A DNA stretch of 64,000 nt from Kingdonia uniflora (GCA_014058105.1 JACGCM010001747.1:3162001-3226000); one strand, 5' to 3'. Counted from the first letter of the stretch, positions 34,766 through 45,192 are shown. The notes: generated by a model from the letters alone, not told the origin. Numbers and translations are program-made.

Positions 34766-36415
34766 TTGTCTCCCATTGTCTCCATACCTTCGACACCCAC
34801 CATCTCACCCATCAAACCCACTGTCTATATCGAACTCGACGGCCCTGTTCGAGGTACATTTATTGGTACCCTTCTAGATGAGGCCGAGTGCCATGAACTC
34901 ACAGCCTTCCTTCAAGTAAATAAAGACATCTTCGCATGGACGTTTCAAGAGATGCCCGGTGTCGACCCCAGTTTAGCATGTTACCACCTCGGCCTCATCC
35001 CCTATTCTGCAGCAGTAAAAAAAAAGAAGCGTACCTTGGCACCATAACTTTGAGAAGCTGTCAACCTCGAGGTTGACAAACTCATAGCCGCGGGTTTCAT
35101 CAGAGAAGTCAAGTATACTGATTGGATATCTAATATTCGAGGTTGACAAACCCATAGCCGCTGGTTTCATCAGAGAAGTCAAGGATACTGATTAGATATC
35201 TAATATTATTGTAGTTCCTAAAAAGAATGGCAAAATTAGAATTTGCGTCGAATTCACATACCTTAACAAATATACACCGAATGACAGCTTCTCCCTTCCG
35301 ATCATTTCAGTAATCCTCGATGCCACTGCTGGACATGTGTACCTATCGATGATGGATGTGGCTTCGGGTTACAATCAGGTACCCCTGCTCCCTGAGGATC
35401 AACTTAAAGCTTTTTTATCAATGAACAAGGCCTTTACTATTTTAACGTCATGCCCTTCGGCATAAAAAATACGGGTGCCACCTACCAATGCCTTGTTACA
35501 ACCATGTTTTAACCATTGTTGGGCAAGTCGGTCGAAGTATACATCGACGACATGTTATGCAAGAGCCTCCAAAAATAGACCCACATCTAGGACCTAACCG
35601 CAGTCTTTTCGATACTTCGAACATACAACATAAAACTTAACCCAGACAAATGCTAGTTTAGTATCTCGTCTGGCAAATTTTTAGGCCACCTTATCAGCAA
35701 ACGAGGTATCGAGATCAACCCTACTCATATTCGAGCCCTCATCGATATGCCATCCCCTCGAACCAAAAGAGATGTCCAAAAGGTAGCTGGTAAGATAACG
35801 GCCCTTAACCGTTTCATTTCCAAATCCTCAGACCGTTGTGCTTAGCTCTTTTCTCTCTTACGCGACCAAAGCATCCACAAGGCTAAAAAGAAAAACAACC
35901 CTAAGATCAATTGGACACCCGACTGTGAACAGGCCTTCCTCGAACTTAAAACATAACTTGGTCGACCACCCATCATCAGCACCCCTATAAAAGGTGAAAC
36001 ACTTTCTTTATACCTCGCGGTCACCGACACTTCAATCAGTTCAGTCCTCATTCGACTCGAATCAAACATCGAGAAACCCGTATATTTTATCAACAAAACT
36101 CTGACACCTACAGAAACTCGATACAAGAAACTTGAGCGTTTGCTCCTCACCATCGTTTACACTTCCCGAAAACTCAAACCATATTTTCAAGCTCACTATA
36201 TCCGTGTTATAACAAGTTATCCCCTTCGAGAAGTACTCAGCAAGAAAGACAAATTCAGGCGAGTACAACAGTGGTCCGTTTATCTTGGGGAACACGATAT
36301 TATATTTGAGAAGCAAGTATCCCAGAAAGGCCAGGTAGTCGTCGATTTCCTTGCTGACTTCCCGGTCGAAGACGTCAACTGGGAAGAACACAAAGATAAC
36401 CAACCAGAAGACTAG
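34766..36415 (+). pseudogene. Element 3 reverse transcriptase and first RNase H
   Basis: The linker at 34766-35047 has DIFAWTFQEMPGVDPSLACY. RT pieces include LIAAGFIREVKYTDWISNI, FGIKNTGATYQCLVTTMF and the catalytic VYIDDMLCKS near 35550. The RNase H/connection part is long and open (35980-36415), with GETLSLYLAVTDTSISSVLI, RYKKLERLLLTIVYTSRKLK and VVDFLADFPVEDVNWEEH. A 70 bp duplication (35068-35207) and several stops destroy the RT frame. Confidence 0.87.
35068..35207 (+). repeat. 70 bp tandem duplication in element 3 RT
   Basis: Two adjacent 70 bp units (35068-35137 and 35138-35207), both starting CGAGGTTGACAAAC and ending ATATCTAATATT, with about four differences. Since 70 is not a multiple of three, the frame shifts. 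Confidence 0.92.
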
Positions 36416-36419
36416 CCTG

Positions 36420-36860
36420 AATCAAAAGACCCATGGAACCCTAACACAGGCTGGCGCCTCTTCACAGACGAATTTGCTGGACCTAACGGTTTGGGGATCA
36501 GTATCGTCCAGGTCACACCCACCAATGATCGAATTAAAAAGGCAGTTAAGTTAAACTTCGAATATTCTAACAACGAGGCCGAGTATGAAGCCTTGATCCA
36601 TGGCCTCAACCTCGCACTTGACCTCGGCGTCCCTAAACTTGTAGTTTTCACAGATTCCCAACTCGTCCAGAGATAAAACACGGGTAAAAATCAAGCCAAC
36701 GGTCGCATGGCCGAATATGTTGTTCTCGTCCACCAGCGCATGGACCGTTTCCCTGAAAAATCTTCTATTACTCACTATCCTAGGGGCGAAAATAGATATG
36801 CAAATGCCCTCGTCTACATAGCAGCTATGTTAGGCATATCTGAATCCCATACTCTTCAAA
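36420..36860 (+). pseudogene. Element 3 second (archaeal-type) RNase H
   Basis: GWRLFTDEFAGPNGLGISIV is followed by EAEYEALIHGLNLALDLGVP, VVFTDSQLVQR and a tail with YPRGENRYANALVYIAAM. The catalytic D, E and D positions are present. A stop (TAA 36674) breaks it after QLVQR. As in element 2, it follows the normal RNase H, consistent with the Tat lineage. Confidence 0.85.
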
Positions 36861-36869
36861 TCGAAGTAC

Positions 36870-38200
36870 TCGAACTCCCAAGTATCGACCAGATGGAAGT
36901 CAATGCCATTAATACTGGGGGCGAGAGTCTCGATCCAAACGACTGGCGAGCACCATTTCTTGATTACTTCAACAATGCTATCCTCCCAGACAATCCTAAA
37001 GCTAAACGGTCGTTATTAGAAAATTGTCGTATATACACCATCCTCAAACGTAAGTTACATCGCAAATCTCCAAATGGCGTCCTCCTACGATGCATTTCTT
37101 AATACGAAGCCTTTTCAATTCTTGCCGAACTCCAAGAAGGTACCTGCAGTGCTCATACCGCTGTTCGATCTATGGCCCTCCGCGTTATCTCCCAAGGTTT
37201 ATTCTGGCCCAATATGAAGAAGCAAACCAAAGAGTATGCCAAACACTGTGATAAATGCCAGTGCCATTCCCATGACATCCATAGCCTCTCACAAGACTTC
37301 CACTTTAACCAAGTCTTTTGGCCATTCAAACGATAGGCCATCAATCTTATGGGTCCTTTTCCCATAGCTTCGGGTAGCCGAGAGAACATCCTTGTTGCAA
37401 CAAATTATTTTACCAAATGGGTCAAAGCCGTACCTTTGTGTCAAACCAGAGAAGAAGAAGTCATCAAATTTCTATGGGAGAACATTATTACACGCTTCGG
37501 CTGCCCTCATATGATTCGATGAGACAATAGTTCATAATTCATCGGGAACAAAGTCAAAAATTTCCTCAAGAAGTACAACATCATCCTCTCCCCCTCAACA
37601 CCTTACTACCCCCAAGGGAATGGTCAAGTCGAAGCAATCAATAAAACCATTGTTGACGGTCTCAAGAAGCGTGTCGATGCAAAGAAAGGACAATGAGTTC
37701 AGGAATTACAACACGCCCTCAGGGCCTATCGAACAATACCAAGAAAAGTAACGGGATGCGCCCCTTTTCTTCTAGCCTATGGTACTGAAGCAGTGCTACC
37801 TACCCAATTCAAAGTACCAACACGTGACCCCAGCATTCCTGACAAAGATAATAAGTTCGAACTCGGGTGTAATATGTTATGGATCGACGAAACAAAAGAC
37901 CGAGCCATCGCCAACCTTGCCGTTACTATTTATCACTCCAAAAATCATATAACAAGAGAGTTTAACCACGAAGTTTCAACATTGGAGATATTGTACTTTG
38001 ACGTGTTACACAGTCTTTAAAACCTCGTAATGTCGGCAAGCTAGCCGAATCCTGGGAAGGACCTTATGTCGTGTACGATAAAACCGACAAGGGTTCATAT
38101 TACCTAATGACTGAAGACGAATAGCCTTTACCAAATCCATGGAATACAATGCAGTTAGTATCATACAACAGGCCACGACCTTCACCTTGTTCTAATGATA
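36870..38200 (+). pseudogene. Element 3 integrase
   Basis: A zinc-binding-like CDKCQCHSHDI region (about 37250) is followed by LVATNYFTKWVKAVPLC, where the first catalytic D is replaced by N (about 37400). The second D region (about 37525) carries a TGA just before DN. The E region PQGNGQVEAINKTIVDG is intact (37615-37655). The C-terminal tail, GKLAESWEGPYVVYDK, ends near 38190. It would integrate the cDNA; this copy cannot. Confidence 0.85.
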
Positions 38201-38815
38201 TAAATATAGTATAAATAATAAATAGTTTTTTTCCCTCTGAACTTCGTCTCCCATTTTCCAGTAAATTTCTTGGTTTAGCCTAAGTGTTATGTTAACCCTT
38301 CAACCCGACTGATACTTGGGGGCGACCTTGAAAATTTTCAAGTCTCCAAATTTCGTGCAAACTCGAGGGGCATGAATGGTCAATAGACCGGACCCTCGAG
38401 AATGCATTGGGGGCGACCACGTCCTACTTCATTTTAGTTCAGGCCTTTGAAGTCCAGTAATTTTTTTGGTCTCACCTAAGTGTCACGACCATCTCTCGAC
38501 TGATACTTGGGGAACCATCTCGAAGCTCTTTAAGGGTCGATAATTCTACAAACATTCTACACTTACAACATATGCAGATACAAGTATACCAGAATATCAG
38601 CAACGCTACTACATCCATGAAGTTTCAGTACAGCATATATCAGAGAATCAAGTTCAACACAAATTAACTAACCAACTCAAATTAAGTTCAACATACATCA
38701 GCAAATCCAATCAATCACAAGTTCACAACTCAAGTACAAAGCAAGCTCAACATTGTTCAAATATTACAACACAACAAAAAGATTAGAAAAAATAGTTTGG
38801 CACGCCTAACACAAT
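38201..38815 (+). repeat. Element 3 downstream spacer with a two-copy repeat
   Basis: Two copies of a block of about 190 bp (about 38255-38340 and 38440-38525) share GGTTTAGCCTAAGTGT / GGTCTCACCTAAGTGT and CGACTGATACTTGGGG. The rest (38525-38815) is CA/AT-rich with no coding pattern. It occupies the place of the tandem repeats in the other two Tat elements. Confidence 0.65.
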
Positions 38816-38818
38816 ACT

Positions 38819-39394
38819 TCATATAGGTGTGGCCACATCATCTCCCTTGTCCGGTTCTTTAACACCAACACTTCTAGTACCCTCAGCAGAAGAGTTTAAC
38901 CCAGCAGTCACAGCCCAAGCAACAGCTTCTTCGACTGCAAGAGTCTCTACGCCACCTCCCACACCTATACCAGTAACATCTACTTCTACCCCCTCCGTCT
39001 GAAGAACATCTTTAACAACAGGATCATTGGTTGTGGGAAAGCGTTTTAAAGTTTCAGGATCATACCCTAAATCTGCTATGAACGTCTTCAGCCTGACAGT
39101 AACTTCACATTCATCATCGAACCGCCCTTTGAATGTCTCCCTCTGTTCTACTATAACCCTATCCTTCTCAGCCAGCTTCGACTCCAGCACTTGCGTATGG
39201 TTATACCGTTGAGCTTCGAGCCTCCTATCGCATTCAGCTCTGATAGTCAACTAATCCCGCTTTAAAACTTTAATCTCAAATACCAGCGATGTTTTGGTCC
39301 CTCGAGCAAGCTCCATATTGTCAACCGCTTGCTTTAACTGCCTTGTTGTTACCTTTTGCGCCTTGATGAAAGCTTGCGCCCAAGCATATATCTG
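38819..39394 (-). pseudogene. Antisense gene of element 3 (aORF3), exon 2
   Basis: Starting at 39394 on the minus strand: QIYAWAQAFIKAQKVTTRQL and a coiled-coil, a stop (TAG at about 39253), then an open 143-codon stretch to 38819 (RRLEAQRYNHTQVLESKLAE, FADLGYDPETLKRF-like text, then a V/A/G-rich acidic tail ending GDDVATPI). It resembles the C-terminal coiled-coil half of the other two antisense genes. No enzyme motif is visible. Confidence 0.62.
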
Positions 39395-39472
39395 CTGGAA
39401 TATTCAAGACATCAGTATCTCTCGAAGCATGGTGCACTTAAGAAAAAATTTAAAATTTTAAAAAATAGTTAC
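39395..39472 (-). other. Predicted 78 bp intron of aORF3
   Basis: On the minus strand it begins GTAACTATT after KTMHQ-coding sequence and ends GAATATTCCAG before CAGATATATGC. It is AT-rich, and removing it joins two helical coding stretches. Confidence 0.65.
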
Positions 39473-39732
39473 CTGATGCATAGTCTTATTCATCCGCCTC
39501 CCAGCTTCCTCTGGGTCAATGCCGTAGAGTATCGCCATCGAAGCAGCCGTAGCTCGAGCATGCTCCTTCAGTTCGGATGCTGTTAGTTATTCGTCCACAT
39601 CCACTGCATCATCCCCCACAAGTACGCATAGGAGTGCCCGTTGATCGGCTCCCCAGATTCTACCTTCACCAAGTCCGGCATGTCCCAGTCGAGCTCCTTG
39701 TCGCCAAAAAACTTTAACTTCAGTTCAGCCAT
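39473..39732 (-). pseudogene. Antisense gene of element 3 (aORF3), exon 1
   Basis: ATG at 39732 starts MAELKLKFFGDKELDWDMPD, then GEPINGHSYAYLWGMMQWMW. A small frameshift/stop follows near 39590, and the other frame continues with KEHARATAASMAILYGIDPE and ends at the splice donor (39472). It is much shorter than the other antisense genes: the large N-terminal domain seen in aORF1 and aORF2 is absent. Confidence 0.6.
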
Positions 39733-39882
39733 TTTATATCATATTTGACAGTCTCTGGAAAATCCCATCCTTTTTTGATAACGTGTGTTGGGAGTGGTGT
39801 CCATGTTGTTTTCACGTAATGCTGTAATACAGAGGAAGAAAGTGAAGACGAAGAATATACAGTGCTACCCCCTCATAAGCCA

Positions 39883-39890
39883 TATTTATA
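39883..39890 (-). promoter_or_regulatory. TATA box candidate of aORF3
   Basis: Minus-strand TATAAATA, about 150 bp upstream of ATG 39732 and 179 bp from the 3' LTR. It has the same arrangement as in element 2. Confidence 0.6.
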
Positions 39891-40054
39891 CCTTCATTAA
39901 CATCATTTATTACTCCGTAATCACCATAACTTCATAATTACCCTCCTTTATTACCTTCCTCGGAAATCTGATATGTAACAGTCAACCGTTTAACTTCCAA
40001 CAACTAGCAATTTTTCTCAGCAAACGCCTCTACACCTATTTTCGAGACCCTTAC

Positions 40055-40068
40055 TGAGAGGGGACAAA
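40055..40068 (+). promoter_or_regulatory. Polypurine tract of element 3
   Basis: TGAGAGGGGACAAA immediately precedes the LTR start TGTAGTAGCC. Confidence 0.85.
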
Positions 40069-40820
40069 TGTAGTAGCCTACTCGCAGCCTTCTAGCTCCA
40101 GCCAAACATTCGAAGGCTACATCGAAACCTACCTGATAGCTCGAAGCCTAATAAATCTATGATCAAGCCCTCCAAGACTATACGAACATTCGACAACAAA
40201 TAGGCTTCGAAACCAAAGGTAGATACGTCAGCGTATGGGCTCCATATTTATACCAGAAGTACTTTGACCATGGTCACACATGGTCAAAGGCAGACATGTC
40301 ATATAACCAGTTCACTAGACAGAACGGCGCAGCACACCGCTCGACAACTACAGTGTCAGAACCAATAATGGCCACAGTGTCAGGGCAAACAGAACAACGA
40401 CTACAGTGTCAGACCCAACAGTTTCGTCATCATAACCGACTCCGGGTACAAGTCAGCTCTCCCTGGAGGATACACTTGTAATTTAACCTTCCTTGGTGGC
40501 TCAGCCCTTCCTATGTTCTATAAATAAGAGAGAGGGGGAACCAAAGGGGGGTTACGAAATCTCTCCCCTAATCCCTTGAAGTTTACCTTCGACCACCCTG
40601 TAAATCACCCAGTACTCGAAACTTTGACTACTCAACAGTTATATCAATACTCTTAAAAAACCTCATCAAAGGTCATAGAGTGTCTCATTCTAGGCCTCCA
40701 CGCAAGCATATTGTCAGTAGATTATTCGTATTATTGGTTATATGCTTAAACCCTTTGATAGAAGATAAATTTCATTGTGTAAGAGCCAACTTCTTCCCCT
40801 TACAAAGTTAGGCCCCTACA
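40069..40820 (+). mobile_element. 3' LTR of element 3 (complete, 752 bp)
   Basis: Runs from TGTAGTAGCCTA after the polypurine tract to GGCCCCTACA. A TATA box (CTATAAATAAG) is at about 40520. Sequence beyond 40820 is minus-strand RNase H of the host element. Confidence 0.92.
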
Positions 40821-41066
40821 ATTAGAGTGAGAGTTTTGCTGATGAAGTAGACAGGTTTTTCCATCCTCCCATCAAGTCGAATGAGAATAGAACTTAATGA
40901 TTCACGGTAACTACAAAATATATTATGAGTTCTTCCCCCTCATTAGGTTACTCATCACTGGTGGTAAACCCAAGTAAAGCTTGAGTTTATGAAATGTTGC
41001 TTCACACTCTGCTGTCCACTCGATTTCAGGATCCTTCTTATGGTGAAGTTTAAGAAGGATCCTGAG
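40821..41066 (-). pseudogene. Large element RT/RNase H connection fragment
   Basis: On the minus strand: HHKKDPEIEWTAECEATFHK, LYLGLPPVMSN, ESLSSILIRLDGRMEKPVYF and ISKTLTL. This is the start of the gypsy RNase H in the Tat style, one stop included. It abuts the complete 3' LTR of element 3 on its downstream side, and should continue into the RNase H at 31849, but the intervening region is missing. Its upstream end is a snapback at 41021-41072. Confidence 0.8.
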
Positions 41067-41072
41067 TCGAGT
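41020..41072. repeat. Snapback inverted repeat at the truncated end of the large element
   Basis: Arms of 22-23 bp (about 41018-41040 and 41051-41072) centred on AGGATCCTTCTTA / TAAGAAGGATCCT, with a 10 bp loop and one or two mismatches near the outer end. Confidence 0.85.
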
Positions 41073-41074
41073 TC

Positions 41075-42770
41075 CTAAAATTCTGCTTCACACTCTACTG
41101 TCTCCCTTGCAAAATTTTCAAAAATCCAAGACTTTTCATTAACCAACCTCTTCGCCTGAGTCACCGTTACCAAATTACTGGTAGTGATATGTTCCTTGCA
41201 CGTATTAATATGAAACTCCATCCCATCCTTTACCAAATGATACTTGCGAGCTCGACGGTAAAGGATTATATCTCGGTCCCAAAGATAAGGACTACCCAAG
41301 ATGACTTGACACAAGTCCAACAAAACCACCTCACATGTCACTTCGTCAATAAATTTCTCAATAATCCTAAACTTGAATGAATACTATTTATTGATCTTCA
41401 ACTCTGCGTCTTTCTGAATCCAACCCAAACTATAAGGCTTAGGATGTGCCACAGTAGCCAAACCCATCTTCTTCACCACCGCCTCAAAAATTAAATTCTT
41501 CTGACTACCCGGATCAATGATGGCCTCAACTAAGTTCTGCCTCACCTGAATCCTGACATAGAAAAGCTCTTCTCGACTCGCCTCGTCGATAGTTAGAGGT
41601 TGCTTGAACATTAGAGTAAGCTTAGAATTTGGCTTATTTAAATTCGGAATATCCATAATCGCTGCAGCTAGTGCACGTTTCTCTTTCTTGCCCTTCTCCT
41701 CATTCGGCCGAAGCTCCGGGTGAAGTTTCTAATATCTATTTGAATTGTGCCTATTAGCCTTGCAATGACTACAGATAGTCCCCTTGAATGAAGACCCCTC
41801 TCTTTGGACTCCCATTTCTGATTAAACTTCCAATTAGCCTTATACCCCAACTTGTTTTTGTCGTCTTTCTTGTCGCTCTTCATGTACTTGCCTTCAATGG
41901 CAATTGCTTTAATGGTAGTGTCCTCAATATTTCCCACATTAAAGAGCTTTAATTTTCTTCGAATAGACTCAGATAAAACCCCCGTATACTTCATGAACAC
42001 TTCGTACTCCTCCACGTCAATATCTAAAACCAGCGATTGGTTATGAAACTTCATAGTGAATTATTGTACGGATTGCCCAAACCTTTGGCATAAATTGTCC
42101 CATTTGTACCATCGCTCCTGTTCATACCCAATTGGATAAAATTATTTTCTCACCAAAACCTTGAATTCCTTCCAACTCAGACTACCGGCATCATACCGTT
42201 TCTGATAGGATTTCTACCACGTTAGTGAGTGACTTGTGAATTTCAAAGTAGATAAGTAAATTTTCGGAGCGTTTGAATATTTATTCACGGAAAAATAGGT
42301 CTCCAACCTATCTAACCAATTATTTAATTTCTCAGCATCGACGGAACTATCAAAAACCAGAATCTCAATCTAAAAGCCAATACGAAGATTACACATAGGA
42401 TTTATTGACTTACCAGCCCCTGGGCGCTCCTTGACAGATTCGACATCACTAGAATTACTAGCTATTCCCGTATTATCCTCCTCTCCATCCACCGCCGAAA
42501 CCCATTTCTTCTTCGAGCGGCCTCGCCGCTTGTCCGAAACGGAACCCAACGTGAGGTTTGTGAGACACAATTGTTCTACTAACTCCCCTAGAAGTTAGGT
42601 CAGAAACTATCGTTTCCAAAGTCGTAAATCGATCATCTCTAAATCGTCATTCTTCTTCAAATTATGTTGGCGATGGATCTTCAACGGACTCACTAGCTTC
42701 TCCTTCGTTTACTTGAGACGGTCACGTGTAAAGACCATGACCCACAATTAACCCCTTGAGAATTACAATT
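41075..42770 (-). pseudogene. Chromovirus-like Ty3/gypsy gag and protease fragment
   Basis: On the minus strand, gag runs from about 42,770: a basic SDKRRGRSKKKWVS region, WLDRLETYFSVNKYSNAPK, YEQERWYKWDNLCQRF, FHNQSLVLDIDVEEYEVFMK, a partial zinc knuckle (CSHCKANRHNSNRY) and KLHPELRP. Then comes protease, with DEASREELFYVRIQVRQNLV, AIIDPGSQKNLIF (DPGS in place of DSGS) and VILGSPYLWDRDIILYRRAR. It ends near 41,080 at ARETVECEAEF. Gag style and the tRNA-Met primer site set it apart from the Tat elements. RT and beyond are missing. Frames are broken near 42,370, 42,060, 41,760 and 41,385. Confidence 0.82.
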
Positions 42771-42773
42771 GGA

Positions 42774-42785
42774 GCTCTGATACCA
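42774..42785 (-). promoter_or_regulatory. Primer-binding site for initiator tRNA-Met
   Basis: Minus-strand TGGTATCAGAGC, the standard complement of the 3' end of initiator tRNA-Met used by chromoviruses and copia elements. Confidence 0.85.
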
Positions 42786-42789
42786 CTTA

Positions 42790-43300
42790 ATCCACAATAC
42801 GATTGAGAAGCTCTAGTTAGTAAAAAAACACGAAGAAAACAATTGGTTTGGAAAAATAGAGAATTCGATTACTAAAAACAAAGTAATTACAATGAGAATC
42901 TCTCAAACCCTAGGCTTCTCTCATAACTCTTTTTAGATCTAACATATCCCTAAAAAATAAACTAAGTTCCCTTTATATACTAGGGAACTCGAAAATCATT
43001 AAATTACGGATCTCGAGGTAAAACAATGCCTGAGAATCAAAAATACTGCTAAAATCTTTCGAACGAACTAGGGAGTCATTCGAACGACTTTACGACTAAA
43101 TGGTCTAAACCCTAAAAACTTGCTCGAACGAAAACTTAACTCATTCGAACGGAATATTGTTCTGGGCCAAATTTCCAGTGGGGTTTGAACAAAAATACCA
43201 GTCGTTCGAACGACTCTCAACCTCATTCGAACGACTTTGACAAATTTCTAAATTACCCTAGATCCTCCTGGATCAATATGAGAATTTTTGGATCAGAATA
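42790..43300 (-). mobile_element. Probable 5' LTR region of the chromovirus-like element
   Basis: Located upstream of the primer site on the minus strand. A TATATAAA box (plus-strand complement about 42973-42980) sits in the short palindrome AGTTCCC..GGGAACT. Upstream of it are six TCGAACGA-type motifs (43060-43235). No clear TG..CA ends or second copy exist in the window, so the limits are uncertain. Confidence 0.55.
43058..43236. repeat. Cluster of TTCGAACGA motifs
   Basis: TTCGAACGA or CTCGAACGA/TTCGAACGG occurs near 43060, 43079, 43124, 43143, 43204 and 43225. TTCGAA is self-complementary. Confidence 0.75.
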
Positions 43301-43820
43301 TTGTGATTGTCCAAAACATAATTTTGGAGGAGCAAAGATCACCATAAAATTATTAAGTAAAAATAGACTTACTTGGAGATACCTTCAGCTTTATGTAAAT
43401 ACACTGAAGCTAATCGCATTTAAAACAAATTGCAGTTATTCCTATAGGGGGCCTAAATGGATATGGAAAAAATTACCATACCTTAGCAGGTAGCAAGAGT
43501 TGGCTAGGGGATTTCAGCTGGTTGCCAAAAATTGGAATGACGAGCGTAGTACCCGAACCTTCTAAATTGTATCAATTTCCTAAAAAATGATTTTATCCAA
43601 CAATAATAAAATTAACACCAGAGTATTAGAAAAGAGTTAACTAAAACAAAGACTCCTAAACCAAAAAATGAAAGAATATGTAAGATGAGGAAGCTTACAC
43701 AAGATCTTCAAAAACATGAAGAAGTTGATCCAAACACTAAACTTCTTATCTCGTTAAATACAACTACAACAAACACAACTATAAATTAAACTTCATATGA
43801 AAATGCAAAAATATAAACAA
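43300..43820. other. Unassigned sequence between the LTR region and the hAT gene
   Basis: AT-rich, no recognised domain. It may include one end of the hAT element, but I cannot find a matching pair of terminal repeats. Confidence 0.5.
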
Positions 43821-44669
43821 AAATAACTATTTAATAAGTACAAACAACATACTTTTTTCAATTTCTTCAAGAATCTCAAGCTTCTCTTCAACACTTTTTT
43901 TTGTTGGGATTGGGCTTCTTAGCCAATCTTGACTACATATCAAACTCTCAACAATGGTCGGAGTCAAGGAACTTTGTAATGGATCAAGAGCTTGATAGGT
44001 TAATACTTTCTCATGCCACCACCCCAAGATATCAAGACAGTCATCGTTCTCTATTAAACCATCACCCAAGTACCGCTCTAAATCATTCAAGGCTTCCATA
44101 TTGTCTTTTTTGCTTCAAAATACCCCTAAACAACTCATTGGCCTTAAGACGTTTAGATGTCTTTTCAGCTGGATTAGTAATGGGTTATTGAATGTTAAAT
44201 GCATTAACGTCCCTGATCGACGCCTCTTCCAACTTGTAGTGATTGTAAAGGCGACTCGTCAAGTCTTTCAACTTCTCAATAAAACCCATAACTTGGTCAG
44301 ATTTTTCTTCTTCGCTCAAGTGGTTAACTTTTTCCAAGTATGTTGAATACCAAAATTCTACGTACTTCATTTTGTAACGAGGATCAAAGATTATTGTAAC
44401 CACCAAGATTAGGTTCAAAGAATCAAAATTACAATACTTATCAAATTTATCATCCACTTCATAACCATTTCACAAAAATCTACATCATCATTAGTAAGAT
44501 TACCTATAAGAAAATCTTTGGCTTGTGTTAATTCGTCAAAATATGTATTGGAAGTAACATATTTTGAACCAGATACCCATTTTGTGAGTTTATAAAATTC
44601 TTCCAAAAATATGTGCAGAGCTTTTAACTTCCTCCAATCATTATTTCACAATAAGCCTTTGCCTTTTCC

Positions 44670-45192
44670 TAGGGCTGCAACTTTTGTCCGAACTTTCAAT
44701 TTTAGAACCTTATTTTACGTTTTCAATTTCTGATAATCTGGTTTATAAATTTTTCCAAAAAATATCGGATCGGAATTGGATAACCTTTTGCTATTTCGAT
44801 TTTCCGAAATTTTGGATTCAATTTTTTTGAATAATATCCGATTTGATTTTTCCAAATATTATTATTTAATATTTAATGTATTCTTTGTAGTTTAATATTT
44901 TTTTAAGATGAAGATGTGGTGATATTACTATTGTATTAGTAAGGGTCGGATATTTTGATTTGGGAACATTACGTTTAATTTTACATATAAAAAATAGAAA
45001 GATTCACTATTTTCACAAATATTATCTAAAATTTATGAATTTTTAATCTGAATTTTTTTTTCCGATTTCGAAATAATTTTCAGATTTCTAAAAAAAAAAA
45101 CCGGATCGAAATACAATATTGATATTAAAAAAAGACCATACAATTTTTGAAGAGCTTCATTTTCAATCCAATTCGATCCGAAAACAGCCCTA
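44670..45192. mobile_element. hAT-type MITE inside the hAT transposase gene, 523 bp
   Basis: The ends are TAGGGCTGCAACTTTTG and, reverse complemented, TAGGGCTGTTTTCGG. The flanks CCTTTTCC (44662-44669) and CCTTTTAC (45193-45200) form an 8 bp target duplication with one change. Removing it plus one flank restores the transposase alignment (KIKCDVKG to NNDWRKLKALHIF). The interior is AT-rich with repeated GGATCGGA/TCCGATC motifs and no gene. Confidence 0.88.

Larger units (their letters stand above)
31850..40820 (+). mobile_element. Nested Tat-like Ty3/gypsy element (element 3), 5' truncated
   Basis: Plus-strand element inserted in the RNase H region of the large minus-strand element. The 3' LTR is complete (40069-40820, 752 bp). 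The 5' LTR keeps only the last 593 bp (31850-32442). The two differ at roughly 90 of 593 positions by eye (about 15%), so it is older than element 2. Order: primer site, gag, protease, RT, RNase H, second RNase H, integrase, repeats, antisense gene, polypurine tract, LTR. No matching 5 bp target duplication can be seen because the left end is lost. Many stops are present. Confidence 0.9.
7890..41066 (-). mobile_element. Large Tat-like Ty3/gypsy element, minus strand, broken by two nested elements
   Basis: The 3' LTR is at 7890-8455/8646 and the polypurine tract at about 8647-8660. Integrase and the second RNase H lie at 31849-30020 and an RT/RNase H piece at 41066-40821. Between pol and the 3' LTR are a 43-45 bp tandem repeat and an antisense gene (11067-29248). 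Two retrotransposons interrupt it: 15533-28333 and 31850-40820. Without those the remnant is about 11.4 kb. Its gag, protease, most of RT and its 5' LTR are missing at the right end, where it abuts a chromovirus-like fragment near 41,066-41,080. LTR similarity places it in the same family as the element at 1-3650. Confidence 0.75.

Noticed and set aside
1..41066. One single retrotransposon joining the 1-3650 and 7890-41066 parts
   Set aside because: The first part has its 5' LTR at 3072-3650 with the body to the left. The second has its 3' LTR at 7890-8646 with the body to the right. They are two elements of one family.
40821..41066. RNase H fragment as part of element 3
   Set aside because: It lies outside the complete 3' LTR and on the opposite strand, and element 3 already has its own RNase H.
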